Notes: a model not told the origin generated them from the sequence alone. Positions 34,217 through 44,557 are shown, counted from the stretch's first letter. The stretch is DNA of 53,721 bases from CAZWCE01 sp964632505 (GCA_964632505.1 CAZWCE010000022.1:1-53721), one strand, 5' to 3'. Numbers and translations: made by a program.

Positions 34217-34315
34217 GAAATCCCGTGATCCATCAAAAAAGGGGCCGTCCCGAGAGGCGGGGCTTCGATATCGGCCGACGACTTCGCCTCGGGACTTGAG
34301 AAAGGAATTGCCGCC

Positions 34316-34343
34316 ATGGTACAATAATCTTTATGATTTTCAA
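34316..34343 (-). promoter_or_regulatory. Possible promoter of trkH
   Basis: Minus strand TTGAAA (34343-34338), 16-bp spacer, TACCAT (34321-34316). The -10 matches consensus at four positions only. Confidence 0.35.
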
Positions 34344-34482
34344 GGGTTTTCCAAGTGTAGCCCATGGAAAAGCGGAGGGCTTGCAGCTCGCCTGAAGTGG
34401 CAACGCCCTTGAACCGCCACTCTGCCCATGGTCGTTTCAGATTATCTTCCACCAAATCGCCTTCCTGGAAAGGAAACATCGT

Positions 34483-35910
34483 ATGATTTCTCCCAAGTAC
34501 GCATCCGCGACGCATCGAGTGTGCCTTCTATCGTTTTTGCTGATGGTGACGATCGCCTTCCTGGGTAATTTCCCCTGCCGGCTTCCGGCCGCCGAACGGG
34601 AGGACAAGCCGAATATCATTTACATCATGACCGATGACCTCGGCTACGGCGACCTCGGGTGCTACGGGCAGGAGAACATCCAGACGCCGAACATCGACCG
34701 AATGGCCGATGAGGGCATCCGCTTCACCCAACACTACTCCGGTTCGACCGTCTGCGCCCCTTCTCGGTGCAGCCTCATGACCGGCCGTCATACCGGCCAC
34801 ACGTACATCCGCGGCAACGGCGAAGTGAAACCGATGGGCCAGCTCCCTCTGCCGGCGGAAACGGTGACGGTGGCCGAATTGTTGAAAAAGGCCGACTACC
34901 GGACCGCTCTGATCGGCAAATGGGGGCTCGGCGGCCCCGACTCGGTGGGCATTCCCAATCGACAGGGATTCGATTATTTCTTCGGATATCTCTGCCAACG
35001 ACATGCCCACAATTATTATCCCGAGTTCCTCTTCCGAAACCAAGAGCGCGTGCCGCTGCCGGGGAATGAGGTCGACAACGACCGGCTCGACGGCGCAGGC
35101 TACGCCACGAAACGAACGACCTATTCTCATGACCTGATGGCCCGGGAAGCCCTCGATTTCGTCCGACGCAACCAAGACCAACCGTTCTTTCTGTATCTGT
35201 CGCTGACGATCCCCCACGCCAACAACGAAGGCGGCCGGAAAGGGATGGAAGTGCCTTCCTACGGCATCTACGCCGACCGCGACTGGCCGGAACCTCAAAA
35301 AGGACACGCCGCCATGATCACGCGGATGGACGGCGATGTCGGAAAACTACTCGATCTGCTCAAGGAGACGGGAATCGACCGGGAAACCCTCGTGCTGTTC
35401 ACCAGCGACAACGGTCCTCACCGTGAAGGCGGCAACGATCCCGACTTCAACGACAGCAACGGCCCTCTTCGCGGCATCAAACGCGATCTGCTTGAAGGTG
35501 GCATTCGCGTGCCGCTGATCGCCCGCTGGCCCGGCAAAATCACCCCGGACACCACCACCGATCATCTTTCCGCCTTCTGGGACTTCCTCCCCACCGCCTG
35601 CGAGGTCGCCGGCGTCGCTCCGCCGGAGGACATCGACGGCATCAGCTACCTGCCCACGCTGCTCGGAAAGGATCAGCCGGAGCACGAATACCTTTACTGG
35701 GAGTTCAAGCAGAAACGGGCCGTGCGTTTCGGACCCTGGAAGGCGATCTACCGGCATCCCGGCACCGTGGAATTGTACAACATTCAAAACGACTTGGACG
35801 AATCGGACAACGTCGCCGATCAGCACCCCGATTTGGTCCACAAAGCGAAGGAGTTGATGCGTCGGGCCCACACCGAATCGGAAAAGTTCCCCATTCCGGA
35901 AATCCAGTAA
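34483..35910 (+). CDS. Secreted Cys-type sulfatase (arylsulfatase A-like)
   Basis: 475 residues; AAGGAA lies 9 nt before the ATG. A signal peptide ends near residue 37 (LPAAE). The fold opens NIIYIMTDDLGYGDLGCYG (Asp51-Asp52), the formylglycine motif is C91-A-P-S-R with GRHTGH after it, and LFTSDNGPHREGG carries the second metal-site pair. It hydrolyses sulfate esters outside the cytoplasm. It differs from the other two sulfatases of the window in the active-site signature (CAPSR against CAPTR and CTPSR) and in the short C-terminal part, so the three are not recent duplicates. It is convergent with the GH106-like gene, with a strong terminator between them. Confidence 0.94.
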   Translation: MISPKYASATHRVCLLSFLLMVTIAFLGNFPCRLPAAEREDKPNIIYIMTDDLGYGDLGCYGQENIQTPNIDRMADEGIRFTQHYSGSTVCAPSRCSLMTGRHTGHTYIRGNGEVKPMGQLPLPAETVTVAELLKKADYRTALIGKWGLGGPDSVGIPNRQGFDYFFGYLCQRHAHNYYPEFLFRNQERVPLPGNEVDNDRLDGAGYATKRTTYSHDLMAREALDFVRRNQDQPFFLYLSLTIPHANNEGGRKGMEVPSYGIYADRDWPEPQKGHAAMITRMDGDVGKLLDLLKETGIDRETLVLFTSDNGPHREGGNDPDFNDSNGPLRGIKRDLLEGGIRVPLIARWPGKITPDTTTDHLSAFWDFLPTACEVAGVAPPEDIDGISYLPTLLGKDQPEHEYLYWEFKQKRAVRFGPWKAIYRHPGTVELYNIQNDLDESDNVADQHPDLVHKAKELMRRAHTESEKFPIPEIQ

Positions 35911-35942
35911 CCGTTCACCGAATGCGACCTCTCCATCGAGGA

Positions 35943-35975
35943 AGCCCCCGACGCCGATCGCGCGGGGGCTTTTTT
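35943..35975 (+). terminator. Rho-independent terminator of the 34483 sulfatase
   Basis: Stem AGCCCCCG / CGGGGGCT extended by CGC / GCG, followed by a run of T, 33 nt after the stop. Confidence 0.88.
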
Positions 35976-35987
35976 GATGCACCGCCA

Positions 35988-38900
35988 CTACGGAGCCGGG
36001 GCAATCCCCACCTCGGGCTCCGTATTCAACCCGGCCGGGAAGAAACGGTATTTCTCGCCGGGGGGCGTCTTCGCGGGAGCATTGGCCCAGGTCCAGATTC
36101 CGGGCAATCCGTCGCTGAAGTGCGGACCGAGCATGTTTTTCAAATTGCCGGTCACGACGATCGTCAATCGATGATCGCCCGCCTCCAACCGATGCCGTCG
36201 CAGCAACTCTTCCGGAGGCCAAGCGATATGGCCGAGCGTCTCGCCGTCGAGGAGGACGGTCGCCAGCGAGCCGTTCCAGTCGGGCAGTCGCACCTGAATC
36301 GCTTCGGCGGGAGCCTCCAACGAAAAGCCATACTCGTAGGCGACTTTTCCGGGATCGAACGGGCGACCTTGCTCGTCCCAACGGCCGTACTCCAGTGGTC
36401 TCGGGGAGGTGACGACGAACCCTTTTTCCGCCGGTTCGAGAAAGAAATCGCCCAACACGTAGACCGGCATCAGCTCGCATAAAACGTGGAAATGCTCCGC
36501 CGAAAGCGTCAACCGGTTCTCTCCCGCCCGAACCGCTTCGGCGAGCGGCGCGGCACGCATGTCTTCATCGAACCAAGCGTCGGCGGCCGGGAAGTCGAGC
36601 GGCCGGTCGTTGCAACGGACGTCATACAGCCAGGGGCGTTCCACCGCCACGGCCAATGATTCGGCGATCTTTTCGACCGCATCGGGATCGACGTGGAAAC
36701 GATACGTCACGGTGAACGGATGATCGTTCTCGATCGGGGCGTGGAGAAACCGCCGGCGATACTGGATCGCGCGACTCCAGAGATTGTCGTCGAAGCCGTG
36801 CAACTGCCAATTGCGGCGATCCGCCTTGACGGTGTTCATCTCTTCGAACACCTGATCGCCGACCTTCAAATCGCAATAGTCGAGCATCAGCAGATTGGGA
36901 TCTCGGCATTCGATCGCAGCGAGATCGACCACGACGTTTTCGGTCGTCTTCGGGAGCGGGGGATCGGTCTTTAACGAACGAACTTCCGGCAAAGCGAGCC
37001 AGAGGGCGTGCCCCAGAGCCGGCAGGTCGAGCACGGCCGACTGGCCGGTCGGCGTCGGTTTGCAGGCCACTTCGCGGATTTCACCGCGTGCGGTATCGAG
37101 TTGATAGAGTGAATGGCCCTCCAATTCCACGATTCCCCGAAACGGGGTTTCCCACGGATGGCAAAAAAAGTACAGGATCGCCCCGTCGTCGAGAACCTTA
37201 CGTCGCCAGCAGAGGTTCGCCGGCAACTTCGCGCCTCCTCGGCCGCAAATTCGCGGTGGAACATGTCGCCGGAGGGCGAGAACCAGGTTGTCCAGATCGG
37301 CCGTAAGGTGCCAATTCTCGGAGAACTCCCGAGCGAGCTCGGCCACAGAGTTGCTTTTGCGACCGTCGAGGCGCGTGGGAACCTCGCCGCATTGGTAGAC
37401 GTGCCCACCGGAGGCGAGGAACGCCCGCACCTGCTGGAGCGTCGAGGATCGCCAGTTCTCCATGCCCGGCGGAATCACGATCACCTCGTACGTCGCCCGG
37501 CCGAGATGATACTTCCCATCCTCCGATCGGCCGAGTTCTTCCATGGTGAACTCATCGCCGAGATCGAAATCGATCTGGCCGCCCTGCAGCGCCGTCAGGG
37601 TCTGGATCTGCGATTCCCGAAGCGATTCCAAAGCGAGCGACGCGGCCTTGCCGTCGGGATAATTGGACGGGACGAAATGGAGCCACCCGGTGGTGTCGGG
37701 ATGGAGGACGAGAACCCGATTTGTTTCGGTTCCCTGCATCAGGGCCCAGTTGGCGCGGGAGCTGTGATCGGCCTGCAACCGGTAGCCGTCCCACCAAGGG
37801 CTGTGATCGCTGAGCGTCTGCGGCCAATCGTACTTTCTGGAACCGGCGAGCGTCTGGTGGCTCAGATGCGGATTGTTCAAGTTCACGCCCATCGTGAGGA
37901 TGAAATCCTCCAGCGGCTTGAACTGGCGGATGGCCATCTCGTATCCCCCCCCGCCGTTCGCCTCGCAGAGGACCCGCTCGCACCCCAGTTGGTGCGCGAT
38001 GCTGCTGAGCTCCTTCATGTTCAGAAAATACACTCCCTGCTCCCGGAGGCTCGTCGGGTAGAACTGGAATCCCAGAAGATCGTTGCCCGGCGCTTGCATC
38101 CACCGGAGCGTCGCCATATTGCTCGTCTGCTTCGCCGGCACGGGCCATTCATGCTCCCAGAGGTGTCCGGTGAAGGCCAGACCATGCTCCCCGCACCACT
38201 GGTAATAAGGGCGGTAGAAATTTTCGATCCACAATCGATGCAGCGTCGAAAAATAGTCGAACCGCACCTGAGGGCTTTCGGGGGTCTCGAAACAGAGATC
38301 CCCAAGTGATGGGCGCAGGTCGTAGCCGTGATCTTTCTTGAACTGCTCCAAGAAATACTCGGATATCTGATAGCCGTGCCGACCGACCAGTTCCGGCTCG
38401 TCGGTGAAGGAGTATCGGATCTGATCGCCGAAGTGATCGCCGAAATGCCGAGCGTACTGGTGGTGCGTGGATTCGAGGAACGCCTCAATGGTGCCCGGCC
38501 GTGTGACATCGACATACGGCATGTGGGCCGTGGCGCCTCGGGGAGGCACTTCACACTGGACCATCGCCACGACGGGATGCTCGGAAGCGGCCTCTTTCCA
38601 GGCGTTTTCCCCCAAACGCCGCGGAGATTTCCCTTCTTCCGGCGGGCGGAAACAGGCCAACACCTTCCCCTCGGGCAACTGATCGGGATTCTTGCACAGG
38701 ACGTAACGCAGATATTGGGCCGCAAGATCGGGGTGCTCGGCGATGACATGTCCTCCCGCGAAGCCGGAAGGGTAGCTGTTCTCGTCGTAGATATGGCACA
38801 ACAACCCCAATCGCCGGCACTCACTCAAGGAGTGCTCCCAAAGGTCGAACCACTCTTCGGAGAGATACTCCGTCACCAACCCCGGCCGCGGATGCACGAA

Positions 38901-39191
38901 CACGCCTCCCATGCCCCGTTCGGCGAACTGTTCGAGCATTTCGGTGATGCGGTCGCGGGTCACCTTGCCGTTCCAAACGAACAAGGGCTGAGGACGCGCG
39001 GCGGGGGGAGGATCGGCAAATCGATCCAACCAGGCGGGCGAAAACTCGTTGTCCGCGGAGGAATCCTGCGCCGACGAGACCTCATCTCCCGAAAGGCCGA
39101 CTCCGACGACCAGCAAAATGGAGATGAGAAAGGAAGTTCCCAAAAGGAAGCCCCGACGACTTCCCGGTTGCGACCGATTGAACTTTCGCAT
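35988..39191 (-). CDS. Exported glycoside hydrolase, GH106-like (alpha-L-rhamnosidase type)
   Basis: 1067 residues from the ATG at 39191 with CGAGGAG 8 nt upstream; a signal peptide (Arg-rich start, hydrophobic residues about 15-35) follows. The mature part opens with FADPPPAARPQPLFVWNG and MLEQFAERGMGGVFVHPRPG, then YDENSYPSGFAGGHV. This type of opening (short arm, Trp-Asn-Gly, glycine-rich barrel start) is what GH106 and related large hydrolases have. RYSFTDEPELVGRHG holds acidic residues that may be catalytic. The C-terminal half has jelly-roll type modules (AIQVRLPDWNGSLATVLLDG and similar). Substrate is inferred from family resemblance only. It has no co-transcribed partner visible. Confidence 0.75.
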   Translation of the reverse strand: MRKFNRSQPGSRRGFLLGTSFLISILLVVGVGLSGDEVSSAQDSSADNEFSPAWLDRFADPPPAARPQPLFVWNGKVTRDRITEMLEQFAERGMGGVFVHPRPGLVTEYLSEEWFDLWEHSLSECRRLGLLCHIYDENSYPSGFAGGHVIAEHPDLAAQYLRYVLCKNPDQLPEGKVLACFRPPEEGKSPRRLGENAWKEAASEHPVVAMVQCEVPPRGATAHMPYVDVTRPGTIEAFLESTHHQYARHFGDHFGDQIRYSFTDEPELVGRHGYQISEYFLEQFKKDHGYDLRPSLGDLCFETPESPQVRFDYFSTLHRLWIENFYRPYYQWCGEHGLAFTGHLWEHEWPVPAKQTSNMATLRWMQAPGNDLLGFQFYPTSLREQGVYFLNMKELSSIAHQLGCERVLCEANGGGGYEMAIRQFKPLEDFILTMGVNLNNPHLSHQTLAGSRKYDWPQTLSDHSPWWDGYRLQADHSSRANWALMQGTETNRVLVLHPDTTGWLHFVPSNYPDGKAASLALESLRESQIQTLTALQGGQIDFDLGDEFTMEELGRSEDGKYHLGRATYEVIVIPPGMENWRSSTLQQVRAFLASGGHVYQCGEVPTRLDGRKSNSVAELAREFSENWHLTADLDNLVLALRRHVPPRICGRGGAKLPANLCWRRKVLDDGAILYFFCHPWETPFRGIVELEGHSLYQLDTARGEIREVACKPTPTGQSAVLDLPALGHALWLALPEVRSLKTDPPLPKTTENVVVDLAAIECRDPNLLMLDYCDLKVGDQVFEEMNTVKADRRNWQLHGFDDNLWSRAIQYRRRFLHAPIENDHPFTVTYRFHVDPDAVEKIAESLAVAVERPWLYDVRCNDRPLDFPAADAWFDEDMRAAPLAEAVRAGENRLTLSAEHFHVLCELMPVYVLGDFFLEPAEKGFVVTSPRPLEYGRWDEQGRPFDPGKVAYEYGFSLEAPAEAIQVRLPDWNGSLATVLLDGETLGHIAWPPEELLRRHRLEAGDHRLTIVVTGNLKNMLGPHFSDGLPGIWTWANAPAKTPPGEKYRFFPAGLNTEPEVGIAPAP

Positions 39192-39331
39192 GACACGGCT
39201 CCTCGTGAAAGTGGCGGACGACCGGAAAAACAAGCCACCCGATTCCGAAATCGGGCCCCCCCTTTCCCGGACAACAGCGAAGAGAAACTCTTTTCGTACA
39301 AAAAACCGGCGGAAGCACGTGGATGATGAGG

Positions 39332-40369
39332 CTATTGTTTTTTCGGCGGTTCACTGGAAAAGGCACAGAGGGCTTCCCGGACGGCCGCGACCTGCTCCGG
39401 GGTGACCGTCAAGTACCGGTGTTGGCCGGACGAGTTCTCCTCGAAGGAGGCCAGTCCGTTTTCATCGATGTGGACGGTCCCTCGGGGCGAAAGACCGAAA
39501 TAACCGCGATCAGGACGCACCGCATAGAGCACACTGGTCAGATCGTACGTCGGTTGATCGTTCGTCAACCCTCGATAATAATGGTAGGCTTCCTTCACCG
39601 GATGATGCTCGACATAGTTATAGTCTTCCTGCATGCTCTCCGCGGGATACTGAATGAATCGACCGATTTCGTAGCCACTGACCACCATGGGCGTCGGCCA
39701 GTGCTCGAAGAGGTAGCGCGAGGCATCCAAATCCTTGACGATGTTGTACTCTTTGTGGTTCTCGTACTTCGGGTGAAACTCCGCCGCCATGATCGAAAGC
39801 AGCTTCACCTTCCGCTTCACCAGGTCTTGCCCGTTGAGGTTGCTGATCGCGTCCGGCTCGCTCTGGAGCAGTCGGGCGAGATTCGTCGAAAAGCCGACTT
39901 GGATCACCACCACCGACCCATCGTCTTCGGCGGCGAGGATGTCGCGGAGGAGCGTCACGGCGTCGGGCATGTTCGCGCCGGGCTGCACATCGCGACGGTA
40001 ACGGGCGTTGCCTTGTTCATTGACCGCTTCGACCACCGGCTTCAAATACTTGCCGTCCTGGGGAGTGACGCCTTGCTGCACCACACCGATCGGAATATCG
40101 CCCCGACCGTAGAAGGAATTGACCAAATCGACCATCGGCGCCGCGTAGGTGTTGTCCTTGGTGACGGTCACCGCCAACAGTTCGCACTCGGCACGATTCA
40201 TCAGCGCATGAATCACCGCCAGGGCCATCGTATCGTCGACGTCGTTGCCGATATCCGTATCGAAGATGATCTTCACCGGCGCCTGTGCCCTCGCCGAACT
40301 CCCCCAAAACGGCAATCCCGAAATGACAATCGCCAACACAACATTCAAGAATGCAACACTTGTTCTCAT
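39332..40369 (-). CDS. Exported nucleoside hydrolase-like protein
   Basis: 345 residues from the ATG at 40369, which has AGGAGG 10 nt upstream. A signal peptide ends near residue 29 (SARAQ). The metal-binding signature of inosine-uridine nucleoside hydrolases is intact: D37-TDIGNDVDD-46. The family's glycine-containing strand, VVIQVGFSTNLARLL, and a later EFHPKYENHKEYNIVKD (in place of the usual GG...EFN box) are also seen; the Glu-Tyr-Asn is kept. The enzyme would release bases from nucleosides, here outside the cytoplasm. Planctomycetes often have exported members of this family, and their true substrate may be another N-glycoside. 43 nt separate it from the upstream gene. Confidence 0.88.
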   Translation of the reverse strand: MRTSVAFLNVVLAIVISGLPFWGSSARAQAPVKIIFDTDIGNDVDDTMALAVIHALMNRAECELLAVTVTKDNTYAAPMVDLVNSFYGRGDIPIGVVQQGVTPQDGKYLKPVVEAVNEQGNARYRRDVQPGANMPDAVTLLRDILAAEDDGSVVVIQVGFSTNLARLLQSEPDAISNLNGQDLVKRKVKLLSIMAAEFHPKYENHKEYNIVKDLDASRYLFEHWPTPMVVSGYEIGRFIQYPAESMQEDYNYVEHHPVKEAYHYYRGLTNDQPTYDLTSVLYAVRPDRGYFGLSPRGTVHIDENGLASFEENSSGQHRYLTVTPEQVAAVREALCAFSSEPPKKQ

Positions 40370-40412
40370 CGTTTTTTTCCTCCTAAGACAAGGATTCGCT
40401 TCGGTCGGTTTT

Positions 40413-41096
40413 TCAAGGAGTGCGTTTTTCCGTCGAACCGGAGACAAAGACTTCACCATCGTCGAGCTTGATGGTTTCGATTCGGCCGATCAAATGCTTT
40501 TTGTGGGAGATGGGAATTTGCACCCGGAGCAGCGGGTCGCCCCCGTCCCACAGAATTTCGGCGTCGAACTGATCCCAACGCACCACCTGCAACAGTTCGT
40601 CGACCACACTTCGACGCGAAACAGGCAACCGGCCCAACCGAAAGGCGATCAGGCGAAACGCCAGCATGTTCGGCTCCGGGACGGTGACTTCGAACGTCGC
40701 ATGCAATACGCCCTCGAACTGATCGGTGTCGACCTGCGCAGCCAGTTCCACGCGATCGGGATGAATCCTCACCCGGGGTTCACGGACTTCATTCGGGAGC
40801 ACCTCGGGATGATTCTCGACCAGATCGACAGCCAGCCAGCCGTTGATCTCCTGTTCAGTCATCAAGGCGTGCCACCGGCCGACTTTTCCCACCTCATTAT
40901 AGAGCGAAGTCGCCTTGCGGACCATCTCCTCGCTCGCCTCCCGCTGCCGAGCGGGAGAAATCTCGAGGGACTGCTCGTAGAATTCCGGACGAGTGTGGAT
41001 CGCCAGATAGACCCCGGCTCCCACCAATAGAATCAAGAACACGAGTCCGATCAAGGTACGCGACAAGATTTTTTTCCAACGTTTCGCGTCAGTCAT
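40413..41096 (-). CDS. Membrane-anchored protein of unknown function
   Basis: 227 residues from the ATG at 41096 (GGTGAG upstream). A basic start (MTDAKRWKKILSR) and one membrane segment (about 13-37) anchor an outward domain of 190 residues. That domain starts with an amphipathic helix and has TEQEINGWLAVDLVENHPE, then several beta strands (VELAAQVDTDQFEG, NMLAFRLIAFRLGRLPVS). The layout of one anchor plus a lipid-binding-like beta domain recalls DUF-type LolA/LppX-like proteins, but no family was recognised. It lies 85 nt after tyrS and 43 nt before the nucleoside hydrolase gene on the same strand, so these could be one transcript. Confidence 0.7.
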   Translation of the reverse strand: MTDAKRWKKILSRTLIGLVFLILLVGAGVYLAIHTRPEFYEQSLEISPARQREASEEMVRKATSLYNEVGKVGRWHALMTEQEINGWLAVDLVENHPEVLPNEVREPRVRIHPDRVELAAQVDTDQFEGVLHATFEVTVPEPNMLAFRLIAFRLGRLPVSRRSVVDELLQVVRWDQFDAEILWDGGDPLLRVQIPISHKKHLIGRIETIKLDDGEVFVSGSTEKRTP

Positions 41097-41181
41097 TGAT
41101 GGTCTCACCTTCTCCGGTTGAAAACCGGGAAAAGGGCGATGGGGGCGTGGCTCCGGTCGAAGAGCTCCACGAGAGCGTGGT

Positions 41182-42468
41182 TCAATCTTCGCAGAATCGC
41201 AGCAGAGAATAGCGTTTCTTGCCGCTGCGGAGAACCATAACCGTTTCACTGGCCAGATGCTCTTTGCCGAGGGAGGTTTCCAGATCGGTCACCTTCCGGT
41301 TGTTCACATACGCCCCCCCCTGCTGGATGGTTCGTCGCGCTTCGCTTTTCGACTTCGCCAGTTTCGAGGCGACGAGGGCATCGGTGATCATTAGTCCTTT
41401 CTCGAGAACCTCGGGCGACATCTGATGGCTGGGAACATCGGCGAAAATCGAGACCAGATCCCGGTCGCTCAGATCGCTGATCTCGGCGCCGAAAAAGATG
41501 TCCGTGGCGCGACGGGCCGTTTGCAACCCCTCGGAACCGTGTACCAATTCGGTGATCGCCTCGGCGAGCCTGCGCTGCCCGAGACGCCGGCCGGGATCCT
41601 CCTGATGCTCGGCGATCAAGGCATCGATCTCCGATTCCGAGTCATCGGAAAACAGACAGAGACACTTGCGCACATCGGCGTCGTCGACATTGATCCAGTA
41701 TTGGTAGAACTGGTAGGGACTCGTCTTCTCGGGAGAGAGCCAAAGCGCCCCCGACTCGGTTTTCCCCATCTTCTGCCCGTCGCTCTTGGTCAGAAGTGGA
41801 TTGGTCATGCCGTAGAGCTGCACCGACTCCATGCGCCGGGCCAAATCGATGCCGGCGGTGATGTTCCCCCACTGGTCGCTGCCGCCCACCTGGAGTTCGC
41901 AGCCATGGGTGCGATAAAGATGCACGAAATCGTATGCCTGCAACAGCATGTAGCTGAACTCGGTGTAGCTCAGACCACTGTCGGTTCGCGCGAGTCGGCT
42001 CTTGACCGAATCCTTCGTCAGCATCACGTTCACCGGGAAATGCTTACCGACATCGCGCAAAAACTCGAGATAGGAGAAACTTCCGATCCACTGGTGGTTA
42101 TTGAGAAGAAGCGCCCCGGTTTCCGTATCGTCGAAGTGGAGGAAACGTTGCATCTGGAGCCGCATTGAGGCGATGTTCCGCTCGATCTGATCGGTCGAAA
42201 GGAGATTCCGCTCCTCGCTTTTGCCGCTCGGATCACCGATCATGCCCGTGGCTCCCCCCACCAGCGCGATCGGCCGATGTCCCGCTTTTTGGAATCGGCG
42301 CAAAATGGAGAGAGCCACCAAATGCCCCACATGGAGGCTGTCGGCGGTGGGATCAAAACCGGCGTAGACGGTCCGTTTTTTTTCCTTCAGCCAGTCGGGC
42401 AAGCGTTCGTCGTCGGTCGTCTGGTGAATCAAACCACGCCATTTCAGTTCGGCAAAAATATCGTTCAT
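41182..42468 (-). CDS. tyrS: Tyrosyl-tRNA synthetase
   Basis: 428 residues from the ATG at 42468; an upstream in-frame ATG at 42504 is less likely because the family begins with a short helix (MNDIFAELKWRGLIHQTT). Class I signatures are H46-V-G-H49 and K233-M-G-K-T237 (the KMSKS equivalent). The tyrosine-binding part has YAGFDPTADSLH and SYMLLQAYDF; GGSDQWGNI is present. The C-terminal S4 RNA-binding domain (about 360-420) includes TIQQGGAYVNNRKV. It charges tRNA-Tyr with tyrosine in the cytoplasm. Length and domains are normal for the bacterial TyrS. Confidence 0.97.
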   Translation of the reverse strand: MNDIFAELKWRGLIHQTTDDERLPDWLKEKKRTVYAGFDPTADSLHVGHLVALSILRRFQKAGHRPIALVGGATGMIGDPSGKSEERNLLSTDQIERNIASMRLQMQRFLHFDDTETGALLLNNHQWIGSFSYLEFLRDVGKHFPVNVMLTKDSVKSRLARTDSGLSYTEFSYMLLQAYDFVHLYRTHGCELQVGGSDQWGNITAGIDLARRMESVQLYGMTNPLLTKSDGQKMGKTESGALWLSPEKTSPYQFYQYWINVDDADVRKCLCLFSDDSESEIDALIAEHQEDPGRRLGQRRLAEAITELVHGSEGLQTARRATDIFFGAEISDLSDRDLVSIFADVPSHQMSPEVLEKGLMITDALVASKLAKSKSEARRTIQQGGAYVNNRKVTDLETSLGKEHLASETVMVLRSGKKRYSLLRFCED

Positions 42469-42718
42469 GATCGTTTCGTTTCCTGGAATCCTGGGAAGCG
42501 ACATCGGCGATGCATCTATGAAACCGGAAGGTAGAAGAAAAAAGAATCACCAACTTCCGCCCCGGAAAGTAGGCGCGGAGTCGGCCCCGATCGATCGCCA
42601 TTCGGTGAGGGTAAGGTTCACGGAAGGCTCCATTGTACGCGATCTTCGTCGTCGTGCCAACGGAAGGGGCGGGACATGCCGGCAAGAAGAAACGCTGAAG
42701 ACGAGCCGCCGCAAGGGT

Positions 42719-44497
42719 TTATTCTTGCGAGACTTCCCGCAACTTGTCGCGGAACCGCTGAAGTTCCTCGGACAAAAGAGTGGAACGCGGCGCGAGTCGG
42801 ACCGCCTTCTCTTGCACTTGAACCGCCTTCTCATACTGGCCCGCCCCGAAATGAACATGGGCGAGCGTGTCGAGCAACGAGGGATTCTCGGGAGAGAGCT
42901 CCAGCGCCTTGTTGGCCATCTTGAGCGCTTCCTCGAAATCCTCCTCGTCGCCCGTACTGCCGGTGCCCCCCGTGTTGCCCAGAAGCCAAGCCAATTGGTT
43001 GTAAGGCGTCGAGGAGTCCGGGCGTTTCTCGATTTCCCCGCGAAGGTGCTGGGCCACCTCCTTGAGCAACTTCCGCGTTCGCTCGCGGTATTCCTCCGAG
43101 ACTTCCGGCATGCGATAGCGGAGGATCAAACAGTCGATCGCATGCGGGTCGTTTTGGAGTCCTTCGTCGACCAGTTCTTTCGCCTTTTCGTAGTTTTTTT
43201 CCTCCAAAGCGATCAGCGCTTGGAAGAAATTTCGACGAGAGATGAAATCTTGGGTGCTCAGCCCGATGTATCCGGTGTCGAGTTTTTTGGTCCCCTTGAT
43301 TTTGTCGATCGCCTGTTGAAGGCTTTCCGCGGCGGTCGCGGGATCCCCCATCTCGTAGTGGATCTCCGCGATGCGCGACGAGGCCAAAAGGCCCATCTCC
43401 GGCGTTCCTTTCTCCTGCACGCCCTTGAACTCCTCCAGGGCCAACCGGAGTTGTTGTCGCGAACTGAGAATGAACCCCGCTTGGAAGTGCTCGTAAGCCA
43501 GTCGGCGGCGGAGCATCTCGTTCGGGTCCAACCGGCGTGGATTGGGGTTCTCCCTTTCCGGGTAAAGATCATAGCCCAGGTATCTGGCTTCGGTGATCAC
43601 CTTCTCGGCCTTCTCCTTCCGCCCCGCATCGCGGAGGAATTCGGCGAGGAAGTAATACATCAGAATGTCCGTCTCGCGAATCCGTTTATCGCGGGATTTC
43701 TCGATCAGCCGCGCGGCGAGCTTGGCGTACGCATCAAGCTGATCGCGGAAGGCGTCGGTATCGCGTTTTTCGGTTTCTTCCAGCGCGATGTACTCCAGGA
43801 TCAGCCGAGAATAGGGATCCTCGGCGGTCGGCTGGAGTTGTTCCTCGGCGGTGGAGAACCATTGTTCCCGGGGGGTTGGGCTGGTCGGCGCGAGGGTGAT
43901 GATGGAACTGGCCGCGTCGTAACGCAACTCGGGATACTCGGCGAAGGAAACGATGCGGCAGAGGGCTTCCATCCCTTTTCCGGCAGGCAGATCGACCAGA
44001 TCGCGGATCGTCTCGTGGCGTTCCGGAATCGTGGAAAGGGGATAGTCGCGCATCAATCGCCGTACTTCGGGGGGGTCGCTCGGGGTGACCCACCGCTGCT
44101 CCATCAGACGCATCAGATAGCGGGCTCGATGGGCGACTTCGAAATCGTCGCTTTCGGTGGCCCGACGGATCGCGGAAAAGGCCGGAATGCCGATCTCGGC
44201 CAACGCTTCCTGAGCCGACTGCCGGACGTAATAGTCGTCGTCGCCGAGCCGGTCGATCCATTTCTCGATCCGTTCGGAAAGAGCCGTTTTCTCGGGAGGG
44301 GCTTCAGAATCCGCATTTTCGGCCTCCGATTCCCGGGCTTCCGCTTTCGGCGACTCCGCTTCCCGGGCCAACAGACGCGGCCCCCCCTCTTCCACGACGA
44401 TCATCGGAAACAACAGGAAAGCGATCGGTGGGACGAAACGAATCGCCGGGACGGAGAGCCTTTTCACTCGAAGGCGGTGGGAAGAGGAATGCCACAT
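42719..44497 (-). CDS. Exported HEAT/TPR repeat protein
   Basis: 592 residues. The N terminus has a basic stretch and a hydrophobic segment (about 13-35) that could be a signal peptide or anchor. A Glu/Ala/Ser-rich linker follows. Residues about 75-140 are HEAT-like (WIDRLGDDDYYVRQSAQEALAEIG), the kind of repeat with an 'RxxA..AL..ig' pattern. From about 340 to the end there are several TPR-like helix pairs (for example NQLAWLLGNTG, MANKALELSPENPSLLDTLAHVHFGAGQYEKAV). Repeats of this kind hold proteins together. It is the last gene of the cluster 46435-42719, 60 nt after the receiver gene; the ribosome site (AAAGGGCG) is moderate. Confidence 0.8.
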   Translation of the reverse strand: MWHSSSHRLRVKRLSVPAIRFVPPIAFLLFPMIVVEEGGPRLLAREAESPKAEARESEAENADSEAPPEKTALSERIEKWIDRLGDDDYYVRQSAQEALAEIGIPAFSAIRRATESDDFEVAHRARYLMRLMEQRWVTPSDPPEVRRLMRDYPLSTIPERHETIRDLVDLPAGKGMEALCRIVSFAEYPELRYDAASSIITLAPTSPTPREQWFSTAEEQLQPTAEDPYSRLILEYIALEETEKRDTDAFRDQLDAYAKLAARLIEKSRDKRIRETDILMYYFLAEFLRDAGRKEKAEKVITEARYLGYDLYPERENPNPRRLDPNEMLRRRLAYEHFQAGFILSSRQQLRLALEEFKGVQEKGTPEMGLLASSRIAEIHYEMGDPATAAESLQQAIDKIKGTKKLDTGYIGLSTQDFISRRNFFQALIALEEKNYEKAKELVDEGLQNDPHAIDCLILRYRMPEVSEEYRERTRKLLKEVAQHLRGEIEKRPDSSTPYNQLAWLLGNTGGTGSTGDEEDFEEALKMANKALELSPENPSLLDTLAHVHFGAGQYEKAVQVQEKAVRLAPRSTLLSEELQRFRDKLREVSQE

Positions 44498-44557
44498 AAG
44501 ATGACGCCCTTTTCTCGGGGAACGAACTCGCGTTTCGAAGGGGGGATCGAATCGATT